NCBI GenBank assembly: GCA_033060915.1
Contig: CM065389.1
Span: forward strand, 6,952,001-7,016,000
DNA: 64,000 bases
Source: Euryodendron excelsum
Lineage: Eukaryota > Streptophyta > Magnoliopsida > Ericales > Pentaphylacaceae
Reading direction: 5' to 3'
Positions 34,244 through 44,989 of this stretch are shown one piece after another. A model generated the notes under the pieces. It was given only the letters and a program-made list of their open reading frames with translations, was not told the origin of the DNA and made no database searches. Position numbers and translations under genes: made by a program. Position 1 is the first letter of the stretch. Each line of letters begins with the position of its first letter.

Positions 34244-35529
34244 CATGGCTTCTAGTGTCTTCATCAAGAACTTGAATAATCTACGGAGTTCTAGTCCTGA
34301 AGATTGTGGATCAAAGTTGTACAGATATTCTCAGCACTGTGAGGTATACAACATCTTTTTCCAGTTGAAATTTTGAGTATCTGTACCTTACTGTCACTAT
34401 AGTTGGGCATTTTCAAGTGCATTTTTATTTTTTAACTAGAGTTCCTTCATATCATGATACATCATGCTAATTTGAATGATTCAAATAATGTGAGCAATAA
34501 AATTCTATTTTGTCCTCACAATATGTCTAAGTGAGCTTTCTAACTGGTTTTTATTGATGTATTTATTTATTTTTTTTTTTCCTTTCCAGTTCATAGTTGG
34601 GACTCTTAAGGTAGACTCACAATATAAAAATATGTTGAATTGGGCTTTCTTAGAACCTAGTAACTATTGTTAGTTGTTATAATGACCTGTGGAAAATAAT
34701 ATGTAGAAATGAAGGATTCTTATGTCTTAATGACCATATGGAATTTTTTTGTTGGGTGTGAAGTCACTGTGAACCAATTATATCCACTAATATTGTGATT
34801 GTGTGCATTCAGGTGCAGCTTACAGAGTAGTAGTAGTTATTTTTGCAGAAAGTAGAGAGGTTGCATCATTGCTGGAATGAAAAGGAGGCAGTTGCATGTC
34901 TGCCAAGGAAGAGAAAGAAGGCATTTCGTCCAATGAGTAATCATTCTATTAGAAGCATTGAACTTTTGAGACATGGAAGTGCGCTTCCATTGTGCAGTCC
35001 AGATGTGGAAGGCATTACTGGGTTGAAGAAATCGCTGTAAGACTTTTACTTATTTAATTTGTGTTTTTCCCAGTCAACATTCCACTATAAAATTTCCTGA
35101 ACTAGATCTTGTTGATAGTCATGACTTGGTTGAATGCCCAATGAGAAGGTGGCTGCTACTGATATGACTTGTTCTTGCTCATGTTCCTGTTGATAGTGCT
35201 AACATGGGGGCTGTGTTTGTTCCTTCAATATGAATTGCATTCTCCGTGCTCATGATTGTGTTTGTGCTGTTAGATCATTGAATCTAAAACTAGAAGATTT
35301 TTGGCCTTATAAATTGTTTTGGTCTTATCATTGATGCACAGATAAATAACCTACGTTCGTGTGGCAAGCAATATAAATCATTCTTCCTGTAAATTCTGTA
35401 GTATCAGCCATCACTTCATTGCTAAGATCTGTGTTATTGTCAAATTATCAAAGCCGTGTTTGACTCTGTTTTTTTTTTTGCAGCAAAGAGAGAATCATTC
35501 AGAGAAAAGTAAATTGTTGGAGTGGATGA
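34244..35529 (+). CDS. Possible small spliced gene, unknown product
   Basis: Three blocks join cleanly: 34244-34343 (GAG|GTATAC, phase 0), 34849-35036 (TTTTTGCAG|AAAG ... CT|GTAAGA) and 35484-35529 (TTTTTTTGCAG|CAAAG), ending in TGA. Two phase-consistent introns with good splice sites and pyrimidine tracts are unlikely by chance. The predicted tail (LRHGSALPLCSPDVEGITGL followed by KKSLKERI) is coherent, but I do not recognise a family. The start is uncertain: the open frame runs upstream to 34131 and an acceptor-like CAG at about 34209 may mean further 5' exons. It could also be an alternative 3' part of the gene at 31682. Confidence 0.45.
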
Positions 35530-37263
35530 AGATGGCGATGTGAGGGGCCGAGTGTTAAATCAACTTGGAGTGTCAATCGATTTCTATATTTTTTTGATGG
35601 GGGACATGGTTCAACATCGTCCAACATTTTCTTTTGGATGAGTTTGTTTCGCTGAAATTCTTATGATATTCTTATTGCTGCATCTGTTGGGGTAGTCAAA
35701 ATTACTTCTCTTGAGTCGTGCCACCAACCCCAAGCACCCCCACCAACCCGAGAGGGAGAGAGGAATGAAAATTGCGTTGACAACTAGAAAAATCTCAGTA
35801 GCTCAAAGGTCATGTTGTTATTCTAATGCCTCCTTACAGTGCAACCTTATCATTAATGGATTTCACAGCACTAATTGATCAAACAGTAACATTATAAATT
35901 GGTAATGTTGTACGAAAATTCATACATAATTTATCCCTATAATAATGTGGTTAAATGATAACTATTTTTTAAAAACAAAACACTCATTAAAATGACTTTT
36001 AATTATAAAAAGGTTACTACCACATCGCTATGAAAGAATTTTTTCTGTACAAACACTACAAGAAAAGTCGCTATGATAGAATTTTTTCTATATAAATTAA
36101 TTTTTTGAAAATTAGAATTTTTCTTTATAAATTCATTATATTAAATGGTTCAGACTTTTTTTTCCTTCTACTCCTTAGCAGGGTAGGAGATGGAAATCGG
36201 GAAGGTGTTAATAACAATTTGATTTTGACTCTGAAAGTTTCACAAATTTAGTAATAATTTAGAGCATATCCAACTCTTATTAAACATGTTACTCAATTCT
36301 TGGAACTTGTATGTATGAAGAGTTTGTGTTGATTTACGATGGCATGGCAAACTCTCCTTTGGATCATCTTTTTTCAATTAAAATTAAACTTTTTACCACT
36401 TTATGAGGTTTTAGTTCATGTTTTTCTTTTCTTTTTTTTATACCAAAAATTCACAAAAAAAAAAAAACTAGTAAAAAATCCATGAGTTAAGCGAGCTTCC
36501 AGACTGATCCAAACGGGAACAGAATGCTTTCAACTTTCAAATAATCCAATTTGACTTCATAGATCCAATACTTGATCCAGGAAAATTCTAATCTTACATA
36601 AATTTTATGTAGAGACTATCAAAATGGTGTGGCCGTAATTGATCTGTATACGTTTATCTATTAATGTACCAATTAATCTTTGTTCACATGTAACTGCGAA
36701 TAATCTAGTGAAAACCGGGAATAATTTAGCGGTACTTCTAGGAAATTGCAAATAAGCTAATGAAAACTAAGTATTTAGATTCTCTCCATTTCATGATTTA
36801 GAATATAAATCTTCATTTCATAATTAATGGCTTAGATGTAATCTCATCATATGTCTTACTAAAACTACTTCGTTTTATATTAAAATTTATTTCCTTATAT
36901 ATAACTATAAAATCATTTATTTGTAAACAAATTTTAAATTAATTTATCTAAACTTTTTATTTTTATATTAGCTGACGTATCAATACCTCAATCAATGGAA
37001 TGAAGACTTTCATTCCAAATCATAAAATAAAGAGAATTCAAATCCGAAAACTAATCCAACATGTCACAGGAAACACAACCCCAAAATAAACAGCATTCTG
37101 GTTTTAAAAACAAAAAAAAAAAAACACAGGAAGGATTGTATATATATATCTATACCAGCAAGCATAATTTTATTCTTTATTACCATACAACCTGGTTTAA
37201 CAGAAGTATTAGAATTCTTGCCGGTGATTTAAGAGAGAGAGAGCGCTAGAGAAACGAAAAGGT
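35530..37263. other. Intergenic region between two convergent genes
   Basis: AT-rich. Contains dispersed repeat copy D (35905-36050). No credible coding region. The last part is the 3' UTR side of the phytosulfokine gene. Confidence 0.5.
35905..36050. repeat. Dispersed AT-rich repeat, copy D
   Basis: AATTCATACATAATTTATCC, AATAATGTGGTTAAATGAT and AAAATGACTTTTAATTATAA follow the same order as in copies A-C. A second partial end (GCTATGATAGAATTTTTTCT) follows directly. Confidence 0.5.
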
Positions 37264-37659
37264 TCATGGCTTGTGCTGCTTCTGGGTATATATATAATCA
37301 ACATGAGCCGCCAGTGTCCTCCTGATCAAGCACTCATTCTTGTTCACTCCTTCGCAATTGGCTTCATGATCAACCTCAGCGTTCTCCATCTCAGCATCCT
37401 ATAAAAATATATATATATATATATATGTTTATTAGTGTTTATATTCAGATAAAAAGCAAAACCCACAAGAAGAGGATTTAAAGAATAAATCAAGAAAATG
37501 GTCAACAAACTAATCAAGACGAAAACTTGAGAGGATTAAATGAAATGAGCCTACCGTGTGTTGGGTTTCCACCATGGAAGGCACTGGACGAGCGGCTGCG
37601 TAGGTTAGCATGGGTGAGAGGAGAAGGGCTATCATGAAGAGGGTGGTGAATTTGGACAT
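37264..37659 (-). CDS. PSK: Phytosulfokine precursor (sulfated peptide hormone)
   Basis: Two exons on the minus strand: 37659-37555 and 37398-37264, phase 0, 79 residues. Exon 1 encodes a signal peptide (MSKFTTLFMIALLLSP..). Exon 2 encodes the conserved ECLIRRTLAAHVDYIYTQ segment; YIYTQ is the mature pentapeptide, preceded by Asp, which directs tyrosine sulfation by TPST. After cleavage by subtilases the peptide is sensed by the LRR kinases PSKR1/2 and promotes growth and modulates defence. Length and two-exon structure match known precursors. The intron (156 nt) contains a TA microsatellite. A TATA box is seen at 37741-37748. Confidence 0.95.
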
Positions 37660-37740
37660 TGTTTGATATGTGTTTCTCTTCACCAAGATTATTCTTGTTT
37701 GGTTCACTGGGTTAACAGATAAGGGAGAGATGGTGGGTGA

Positions 37741-37748
37741 ATTTATAG
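37741..37748 (-). promoter_or_regulatory. TATA box of the phytosulfokine gene
   Basis: CTATAAAT on the minus strand within CCACTATAAATTCACC, about 85 bases upstream of the start codon at 37659. Confidence 0.6.
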
Positions 37749-37749
37749 T

Positions 37750-39514
37750 GGGATGGGAGATCCAGAGAAGGTAATCAGAAGAGGTTAAACCTTAACTGTG
37801 TTTGGATTTTGTAAAGAATCCACTGGGTGAAAATCAAAGTCTATTTCTCTTGCTGATTTGGACCACTCAGATAGTAGACACGTGCTCAAGCTCACTCGGC
37901 TTGAGCTCACTTAATTACCCCTCATTATGTAATTATAATAAGCTGCTATTACTACTAAGCAGAGTCAATGCAAATTTAGAGAAATTAATTGATTGATAAT
38001 GTGGGTAATAAACCACAGTACTTACCAAAAACCCATAGCAGAGCACTCTCTGCAACAAAAACATATGTCGTACTCGCTGCAACACCTTGACACGTGTTGT
38101 TTTCTGCCTCCTGTGTCCAGAATATAATTTCTCCCCGTGTTGAAAATGGACATTTGTCATTCACGAACCAGCGAGTACATTGCGTCTCCTATCTCCACTA
38201 GAACCAGCATTCACGAAGATAATATACATATACATATATATTGCCATATACATTTTTCACATTGTGCCCTGAGGAGATGTATTATGAGCTTTAATGGGTG
38301 CGCTTGACTGAAATTGGATTTCGGACTTTTGGAGTTTCATGATGTTTTGTGTTTGGTTTTTGGTAACCGTCTTCTTATTTTAGTGTTTTGGGTTACTGTC
38401 AGTTACTGTTTGTGCGTTTGTGCAGTGAAATTGGAATTAAAATTAGAATTAGAACAGGAACGGGTAAGATTTGAAATTTATAGTCTGATTACGAGTCCAC
38501 TCTATTCATCGTCATCTTTAGACGCGTTTTGTAGTGCCCTCGTCACCAAACATTCGCTGTTTTCATTTGCCTAGAAAGATTTTTAGGTCACGTGAGTTAC
38601 ATTACATAGGTTGTCACAATGTATAGATATATATATATATACATATCAAGCCTGGTTTGGTTGACCTTACGTACCTACTTGGACACCTCATACAAGTGGA
38701 GAAGAAGACAGTAGCAATATTGAAGGACTAGGTGAGTGTCCTGCTTTGTTTCGTTCTACTATTTGTGTTAAAAAAAAAAAACAAAGAAACGGAATGAAGA
38801 ATTTAAAGTCTCTATTTTGATTTGGTTAAGTTGAGAAAATAAGAAAAAAATAGGAATAAGTTGCTTACCATAAAAAAAAAAAAAGGAGCAAGTAATTTCA
38901 TTTCAATTTTCTTTTACTTTCCCTCAGATAGCACAAAGGAAGATATAATTTTACTCGGGTGATTGTTAAATTCACAAACTTCTCTCTCACAAGATGAGGC
39001 CATTTTCTCTTGTTACAATTGTTTTAGACCATGGATTTAGGAATTTCTTGTACCAAACTAAGTAGAAATTTCATTGAAGTTGCGCTGGGGCTAGCTTCAT
39101 GAAATTGGAAAATCTTTCCATGACTCACAAGAAATCGTCTCTCTCTCTCTCTCTCTCTCTCTCTATGTGGATTTGAGAGTCACATGCATACATAGCATGC
39201 ATACTAAAGTTTGGTCAGATCCTCCCTTCTGCCCCCAAACCTTTTGATGTTTTATGAGTCACATGCACGCATCCCCTCTAGGGAAAGAAACAATTCCACA
39301 TGTTACAAATAGAACAATGGAATTGACTTGAAAAAGTATTAAACGTTATAAAATTAGAGAAAATATAAAACAAATAAATATAACTCAACACAAGATATAG
39401 TAAAATTAGTTTTTTAAAAACTATCAAATATTTTTTAGATTAGTTCTTTTGAAACTATTAAAGGTTAATTTTCTTGATCGCCTAATACTTCATTATATTA
39501 TAAGAAAAAATACA
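37750..39514. other. Intergenic region upstream of the phytosulfokine gene
   Basis: Simple repeats only: TA-rich runs near 38620 and a CT microsatellite at about 39139-39163. No gene is seen. Confidence 0.5.
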
Positions 39515-40042
39515 ACTGTCTCATAATATTTGTCCAGAGCCTCTACTCTGTCTCTCATTTCCTTTTTTCTCTCTTCCTCTTCTCTCTTCTTCTTGCGCGT
39601 TTTCTCCAACTCTATATATAGACGAAGAAAACACACAATAATGGAAGAAAAACGTCAATACTTATGTTATGCCTTGCAAAAGTCATCCATGAACAGTGAT
39701 TTTACTCTTTCCACAACACTACTTCTAGATGACTTTTATACAAAAAATATGTCTTATTAAAATCTTGCAAGGAAAAATTCAGTGAGAAAAAATTCATAAC
39801 GAAGGAACTGTCTCGCAATATTTGTCCAGTGCCTCTACTCTGTCTTTCATTTCTTTTCTTCTCTCGTCCTCTTTCTTTTCTCTCCTCTTCTCTCCTCTTC
39901 TCTCTTCTTCTTGCACACTTTATCTAGCTCTATATATAAACGAAGAAAACACACAATAATGAGATAAAAATGTCAATGCTTATGTTATGGCTTGCAAAAG
40001 TCATCTATAAACAGTGATTTCACTATTTTCATAACACTAAAT
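39515..40042 (+). repeat. Direct repeat of about 210-235 bp, two copies, with TATA-like boxes
   Basis: Copies at about 39515-39722 and 39808-40042. Both contain AATATTTGTCCAG, CCTCTACTCTGTCT, a long pyrimidine tract, CTCTATATATA[G/A]ACGAAG, AACACACAATAATG and GCAAAAGTCATC. The order pyrimidine tract then TATA looks like a promoter or small retroelement LTR, but no ends or primer site were found. Confidence 0.7.
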
Positions 40043-40921
40043 GGCTTGTGGTGCTGAACTCATTATTATGTCATTGTGATACATACACATATGCTTTTGC
40101 ATTTTCACATGGATTCACCATAATCCTAACTATTTTCTTTCATAAATTTATACCTAATAACTTTAGGATTGTGAAATTTATATAATGATCAAGCAAAAGG
40201 TTACTTCTTCTTCTTTTCTCATGGTAAGTGGCTAAAATACTTGATTTGAACCTATTTTATTAGTTTTCAGAATATAATTAACATAAATCTTCAATTAGTG
40301 TCTTTTGTTGCTAATTGATCAATTTATAGAAAATATTGGGAAACTAGCCTTGATTTTTGAAAAACATAAACACGCGCATTAGGTAGTAACAGTAACTATT
40401 AAAAACACAGAACTAAAAAAGTGTAAAAAACAAAAAATTTAATCCATTTTTTTTTTTAACAATGAGTCTGAACCTAAATACGTGCTAATCATTTAGGCCT
40501 TGGACTCGGGTCTCAATAGTTCAAGTTAGCAAGATAATGAGGAGATTTTGATACCTAATTTTTTCTTTCTTTATTTTTTTGAAAAATGTTACACTAATTT
40601 TATTTTTCAATAGATTGAAAAATGAAATTACGTATAGTGTTAATTGGTTTTTCCTCAGCTGAGGTCGAGAGATGACTGGGACCACTAGGCTATAGCTTAT
40701 TTCAAAAAGGTTAGTGGGCCTCAAATGACAATATAAGTGGTGTTTGGTATTGGGCTCCCCTTCGGCTCCAATGAAGAAGCTCCCTTCCAGGCCCAATTAT
40801 CCGTAAAAAGTCCACCAGTCAGCCGACTTCTTCTCAGTATTCGTTCCTATTTAATTGGGAGATGTGATATTTTATTATATCATTAACATTAGATTGATGT
40901 AAATAGAGACTTTTTTAAATA
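40043..40921. other. Host flank left of the Helitron
   Basis: AT-rich, no gene recognised. The base at 40921 (A on plus, T on the Helitron strand) is the host T that follows the element's CTAG end. Confidence 0.5.
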
Positions 40922-40951
40922 CTAGGTGAAGGGCCATGCGTTGCACGGGCT
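40922..40951 (-). other. Helitron 3' terminal hairpin and CTAG end
   Basis: Stem GCCCGTGC / GCATGGC with loop AAC, a G-T wobble and one bulged C, followed 9 bases later by CTAG at 40925-40922 and host T at 40921. The common plant version has a perfect stem, so this copy has mutated slightly. Confidence 0.8.
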
Positions 40952-41688
40952 AGCTGTCTAGAACGAAGATTATGTTTTCAAAATATTTATTTTTTAAATT
41001 GTTGGATAATAATAGTGTTTTCAACAGAATGAACAGATATATATTTATAGATATTGCGATACAATCTGTAGATCAAGTTGGTACAGTAATAAATACACAT
41101 ACTTAGTTGGAAAGAAGCAGTCATGAATATTCAAATAAACAATCCCAAAAAAAAGAGTTTTAACTGAAAATAAATAGTTTTGTTACTCTCATTTCTAAGA
41201 AAGTTTCCTTTGACTGTCAATTGAGTAAGAAAGTTGTAGAACTAATACAAGCAGCACAGAGTGCAAGTTTTAATGATTCATGGAACAGAATATGAGCATA
41301 GACTTATATCTCACATTTTGAGGACACCATGATATAAATCCTGTGTTGCAGCAGTGCCAACATGTATACACAGAAGCCAGCTGTCACAAGTACTGTGATT
41401 CCTGCAGTGAGGTTTAACATCTTGTAAAATTGTAATATAAAAAAGATTAAAAATAAAATCAGCTAGTTAATTTTACTAAGAGGGAAACCACTTCCATATT
41501 GGTAAGGCAAATGATTAAAATGAAGTTGAATCTAATAAACCGAAGTATTTCTGCATCTTATCATGATCTAATAAAATTGAATCCAAGAAACTTCAAGAGT
41601 GTATGCTAAACTTGTACTTGTAAATCCCTTCGTTTAAAAAAAGAAACAAACTTGTGCAAGAAGGCAAGATAATTTAAACTGGTTATAC

Positions 41689-42025
41689 CTTTCCTATACA
41701 TTGCCCCACCCAAGGGAAATGATGATCAAAGCGCTCAACGCAATTATTGCATATCGAGCAATGTGAGCATCGTGGTGGGCGATACAGCATGCACGTTTGG
41801 CAATATTTGACCCTAACAATCATCCCATTGATAAAAACTTCTTTTGTAGGTGGTAAGCTTGGAGCACCGCTCTGACTTCCTGCCCAGTCTGTGGAGATGC
41901 TCGAGAGATCATCATCAGGTTCTGGAGGGTGTGAATTTCGAGGAATAATGCCAGGATCTCTTCCAGAGATGACGAAAAGAAAAATAATAATCTGCAGTAG
42001 TATACCACCCAATAGAGTCAATCAG
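41689..42025 (-). pseudogene. Captured DHHC palmitoyltransferase (PAT) exon fragment
   Basis: The frame reads a membrane segment, then SGRDPGIIPRN, the Cys-rich CQTCMLYRPPRCSHCSICNN and RFDHHFPWVGQCIGK, which is the core of plant protein S-acyltransferases. It stops at a proper donor (AAAG|GTATAA), so genomic DNA with an intron was captured. The flanking exons of a real gene are absent. The catalytic Cys of DHHC is Phe here (codon TTC), so the core could not be acylated. A spliced-looking exon at about 41295-41405 (TVLVTAGFCVYMLALL) lies next in order but is not the expected following DHHC exon; I could not identify it. Confidence 0.85.
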
Positions 42026-42891
42026 CAGGTTTGTTAGTGAAAACCAAAGTCTTAAGAATACATTGGAGATCAGAAATAGTTTGAACAAAACTTTTGGCAT
42101 AGTTTCACTCAAACAAGAGATACCCATGAAGTCATCAAAGTGCCTTTGTCTGCCCACATCCTAAATATTTTTTGCAGGATTGATGCACACGTATGAATTT
42201 CTTTATTAAGTTTAAGACTTACAAAATAAACAGCTTCCAACCCACAATCATAAAAAAATTGACTAAATTAAATAGGAAAAAAAAAAAAAAAGCACGGCAC
42301 CACTAACAAGGAGGCTGAAACAACTGTCAAGGTGTGATGGATTTATTTGTCTGGATTTGATAACAAGAAAATTAAGATAGATGTGTTCCATTGATGAGTT
42401 TCATGGGAATTTGAAGAAACAAATCTGCCTTGTTAGTTGGAATAGTCTTTGAAAATTGCAAACTACACAAAGATATTTCCAATTGCTTCACCAAACAATT
42501 ATGAATTATGACTTTGAGGCTAACTTCAAACTAACAAAGGAAAAGATAAGGCTAACATTCTCTGGAACAAAAAAAACAAATGAAGGCAATAGGTTCATTA
42601 TTTTTGTTTTCTTGTAACAGTAATCTGCTCCAGTCTTCCCAGTATCTTTTGGGATGCACCAGGTATTAGAATAGAATGCAGAATACTGGCATAACTTCTA
42701 ATCATCAATACTAATTTTATAAGTTGACACTAATTTAGATTATTCTATCCTGGATTTATTGGAAGCATTACAAAGAAAAGACGAGATATCTGATAAATGG
42801 TGAACGAATCAGTAAAGGAAGAAAACTCACATATGCCGTGAAGACAGCAGATAAAACTACAATAAGAAGGCCCAGGTGGTGTGGGAATTCA

Positions 42892-43153
42892 TTAACAAGC
42901 TGGACCACCGAGCGCTGCACCAGCAAGGAATGCAACCCCTCCAACAAGAATTGATGGCTTGCGCCCAAAGGCTTTAGTGACTGATGAGGCAAAGAAGGAA
43001 GCAATGAGGCCAGCCACATAGAGGGAGGATGTGAATAAGGTCAACAATTGGCTGTCAAATGTGCAGTAGTTGCTTGTCTTCATATCCTCTTCCAGGTTAA
43101 TATACACCTCTGAGAAGAATTTCTTCAGAAATGAATCCATGGAGGTCACTCCA
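42892..43153 (-). pseudogene. Captured sugar transporter (STP/hexose carrier) exon fragment
   Basis: After an acceptor (GGTGCAG|GTGG) the frame reads [32 protein letters not shown] and [10 protein letters not shown], the extracellular loop, second membrane helix and GRK loop of plant H+/monosaccharide symporters. It breaks off within the exon after FLAGAALGG. About 85 residues of a roughly 520-residue family remain. Not functional as a transporter. Confidence 0.85.
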
Positions 43154-44511
43154 CCTGCACCAATTTAGTCCCACATCTTAATAAAATTGTTTCAGCATTT
43201 TCCTCTAACCATTATGGAATGTAATCCACCTATAATAATAGCAGGGCTATAACAGTGAAAGCACTTGAGAGTCTAAAGTTTAAGGTAAGTAAAGCTTGAC
43301 ATTGTACTAAAATTATATGGTTAATACAAAGAAAACATGTCAAATCCTGAAAAGAAATTAGAACAACTGTTTTTATCTAACAGTTTAGTAATTCAATTAG
43401 TCATTTAAAACATGATGTTGATTCTTTACATAGAGAGGAAAGGCAAAATAAAGGATTGTAAAAAGAGATAGAAATCAAACAGAAAAATGGCTTGGGTTTG
43501 ACAATAAGTACGAACAATGTTGAGATAAAAGATAACATAGTGTTTGGCAAGCAAGAGCAACAATATAGATACACATATTTAATTCTTCAATGACGATAGG
43601 GTCTTCTCAAACGCATATTTATACTCACAACCAATTGTAGAGGAGTAAAAAACCACAGAAACCATGGAAGATGGGACATTAAGGTTCGTTATTCTTGCGT
43701 CTCAAATGGATCTCATTTGTTAAACATATAAGCAACAGCAAATAACGAGCTCAAGAATATCTCTTCCCTGTTTTTTTTTTTGGACAAATCCCTATTATAA
43801 TGTTATCTGGAGCTTTGACAGAAAGATTAAATCTGAAAAGAAAGTGATTTCTAGAGCCTTGAGACAGCGAACAGTGAATGCCATTAAACCATAATTGAAG
43901 TATGAAGCTTATTATCAGAGCCAACATTACAGTATGTAGCATTTTACTGAAGGACACTAAAACAATTTTATTTGATCTAACTACTCCTTTCAGTCATCCT
44001 CTCATTTTTTAGCACCTTGGCACTATCTCACTTTATCATTGTTCCTTTCTAAAATAACTAAACCATCTCAATCAGGTCCAGCAGAAACAATGAAGGGACA
44101 GAGGGAGAGAGACAGAGACAGAGACAGAGGCCCAGCTCAATCACTGCTTTCTAGAGTGAGTACAGGTTCGAAGTACACACAACTGGCACGGAAGGAGAAA
44201 ACCATAAACAGGAAGGGTTGCAGACATGGCGGGGATCTGGCCCGATGAATAAGGTTGAGGAGAAATATTATATGGTTAGTGTGCAGCATAAATATCATGA
44301 TCTGTCTTGAGCAATAATACTAAGTGGAAATGCGAGGCAGAGTGTAGTTATACACATCTTTCTTCTGTTTCATTTCCTAGTAGCAAATGAAGCCAGTCCA
44401 CTAAAAAATTGCTGAAATGAGTTCCATGCAAATTTATCTTTGCTTGTCCAGACCTGTATGAATAGGCTGTTTTTTGCTTGAGATTTTCTCTTTGAAGATC
44501 TTATAACTCAC

Positions 44512-44973
44512 CAGGCCAGATTGAAAGCGAGAGCCCTATTTGCAGCTTCCTGATCAAGCTCATCATCTGTCAATGGTTCGTACATGTGTGCGGCTGCTGG
44601 AGTCCCTATAAGTCTGCCTTTGTTTCGATTGCACGAACATCACTTCCATTGATAAGAAGGTTAAACTGAGTTGAAATCTAATTTTTGCGCCCGGGGGGTG
44701 GAGCCTGAACTTTTTAAGACCTTTTTTCATTACCTGAAACTGGTCATGGTATAGCTTGGCAGGCTTGGCATGTGCGAATAGCGTGTTGTGCACTGGAATG
44801 AGAGGTTCCGTATCAGAATTTCTAGTGGGACAATTTCCATAAGGAGCTGAACAATGTCCTGGTGGATAGTCTCCACTCTTGTAGGCCAATAGGGCGAACA
44901 GATTTGGCTCATTGATCGTGACCCAATACTTCACCTGATGCCCAAAACTCTTGAAACAGGTTTCTGCAAAATG
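44512..44973 (-). pseudogene. Captured beta-glucosidase (GH1) fragment, two exons
   Basis: Exon at 44973-44734 encodes FAETCFKSFG, VKYWVTINEPN (with the acid/base Glu), then GDYPPGHCSAPYGNC and HNTLFAHAKPAKLYHDQFQ and ends at donor CAG|GTAATG. A second exon near 44605-44512 encodes MYEPLTDDELDQEAANRALA followed by FNLAW and ends at donor CTG|GTGAGT. Both are adjacent parts of plant GH1 enzymes in the right order. Intron sequence is retained, so capture was from genomic DNA. Upstream and downstream parts, including the nucleophile Glu, are missing. Confidence 0.85.
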
Positions 44974-44989
44974 GAGTAAGTCCTCCGTA

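Noticed and set aside
44039..44248. Frame with Arg-Asp repeats in the Helitron
   Set aside because: From a GACAGA simple repeat; no family resemblance and no neighbours in frame.
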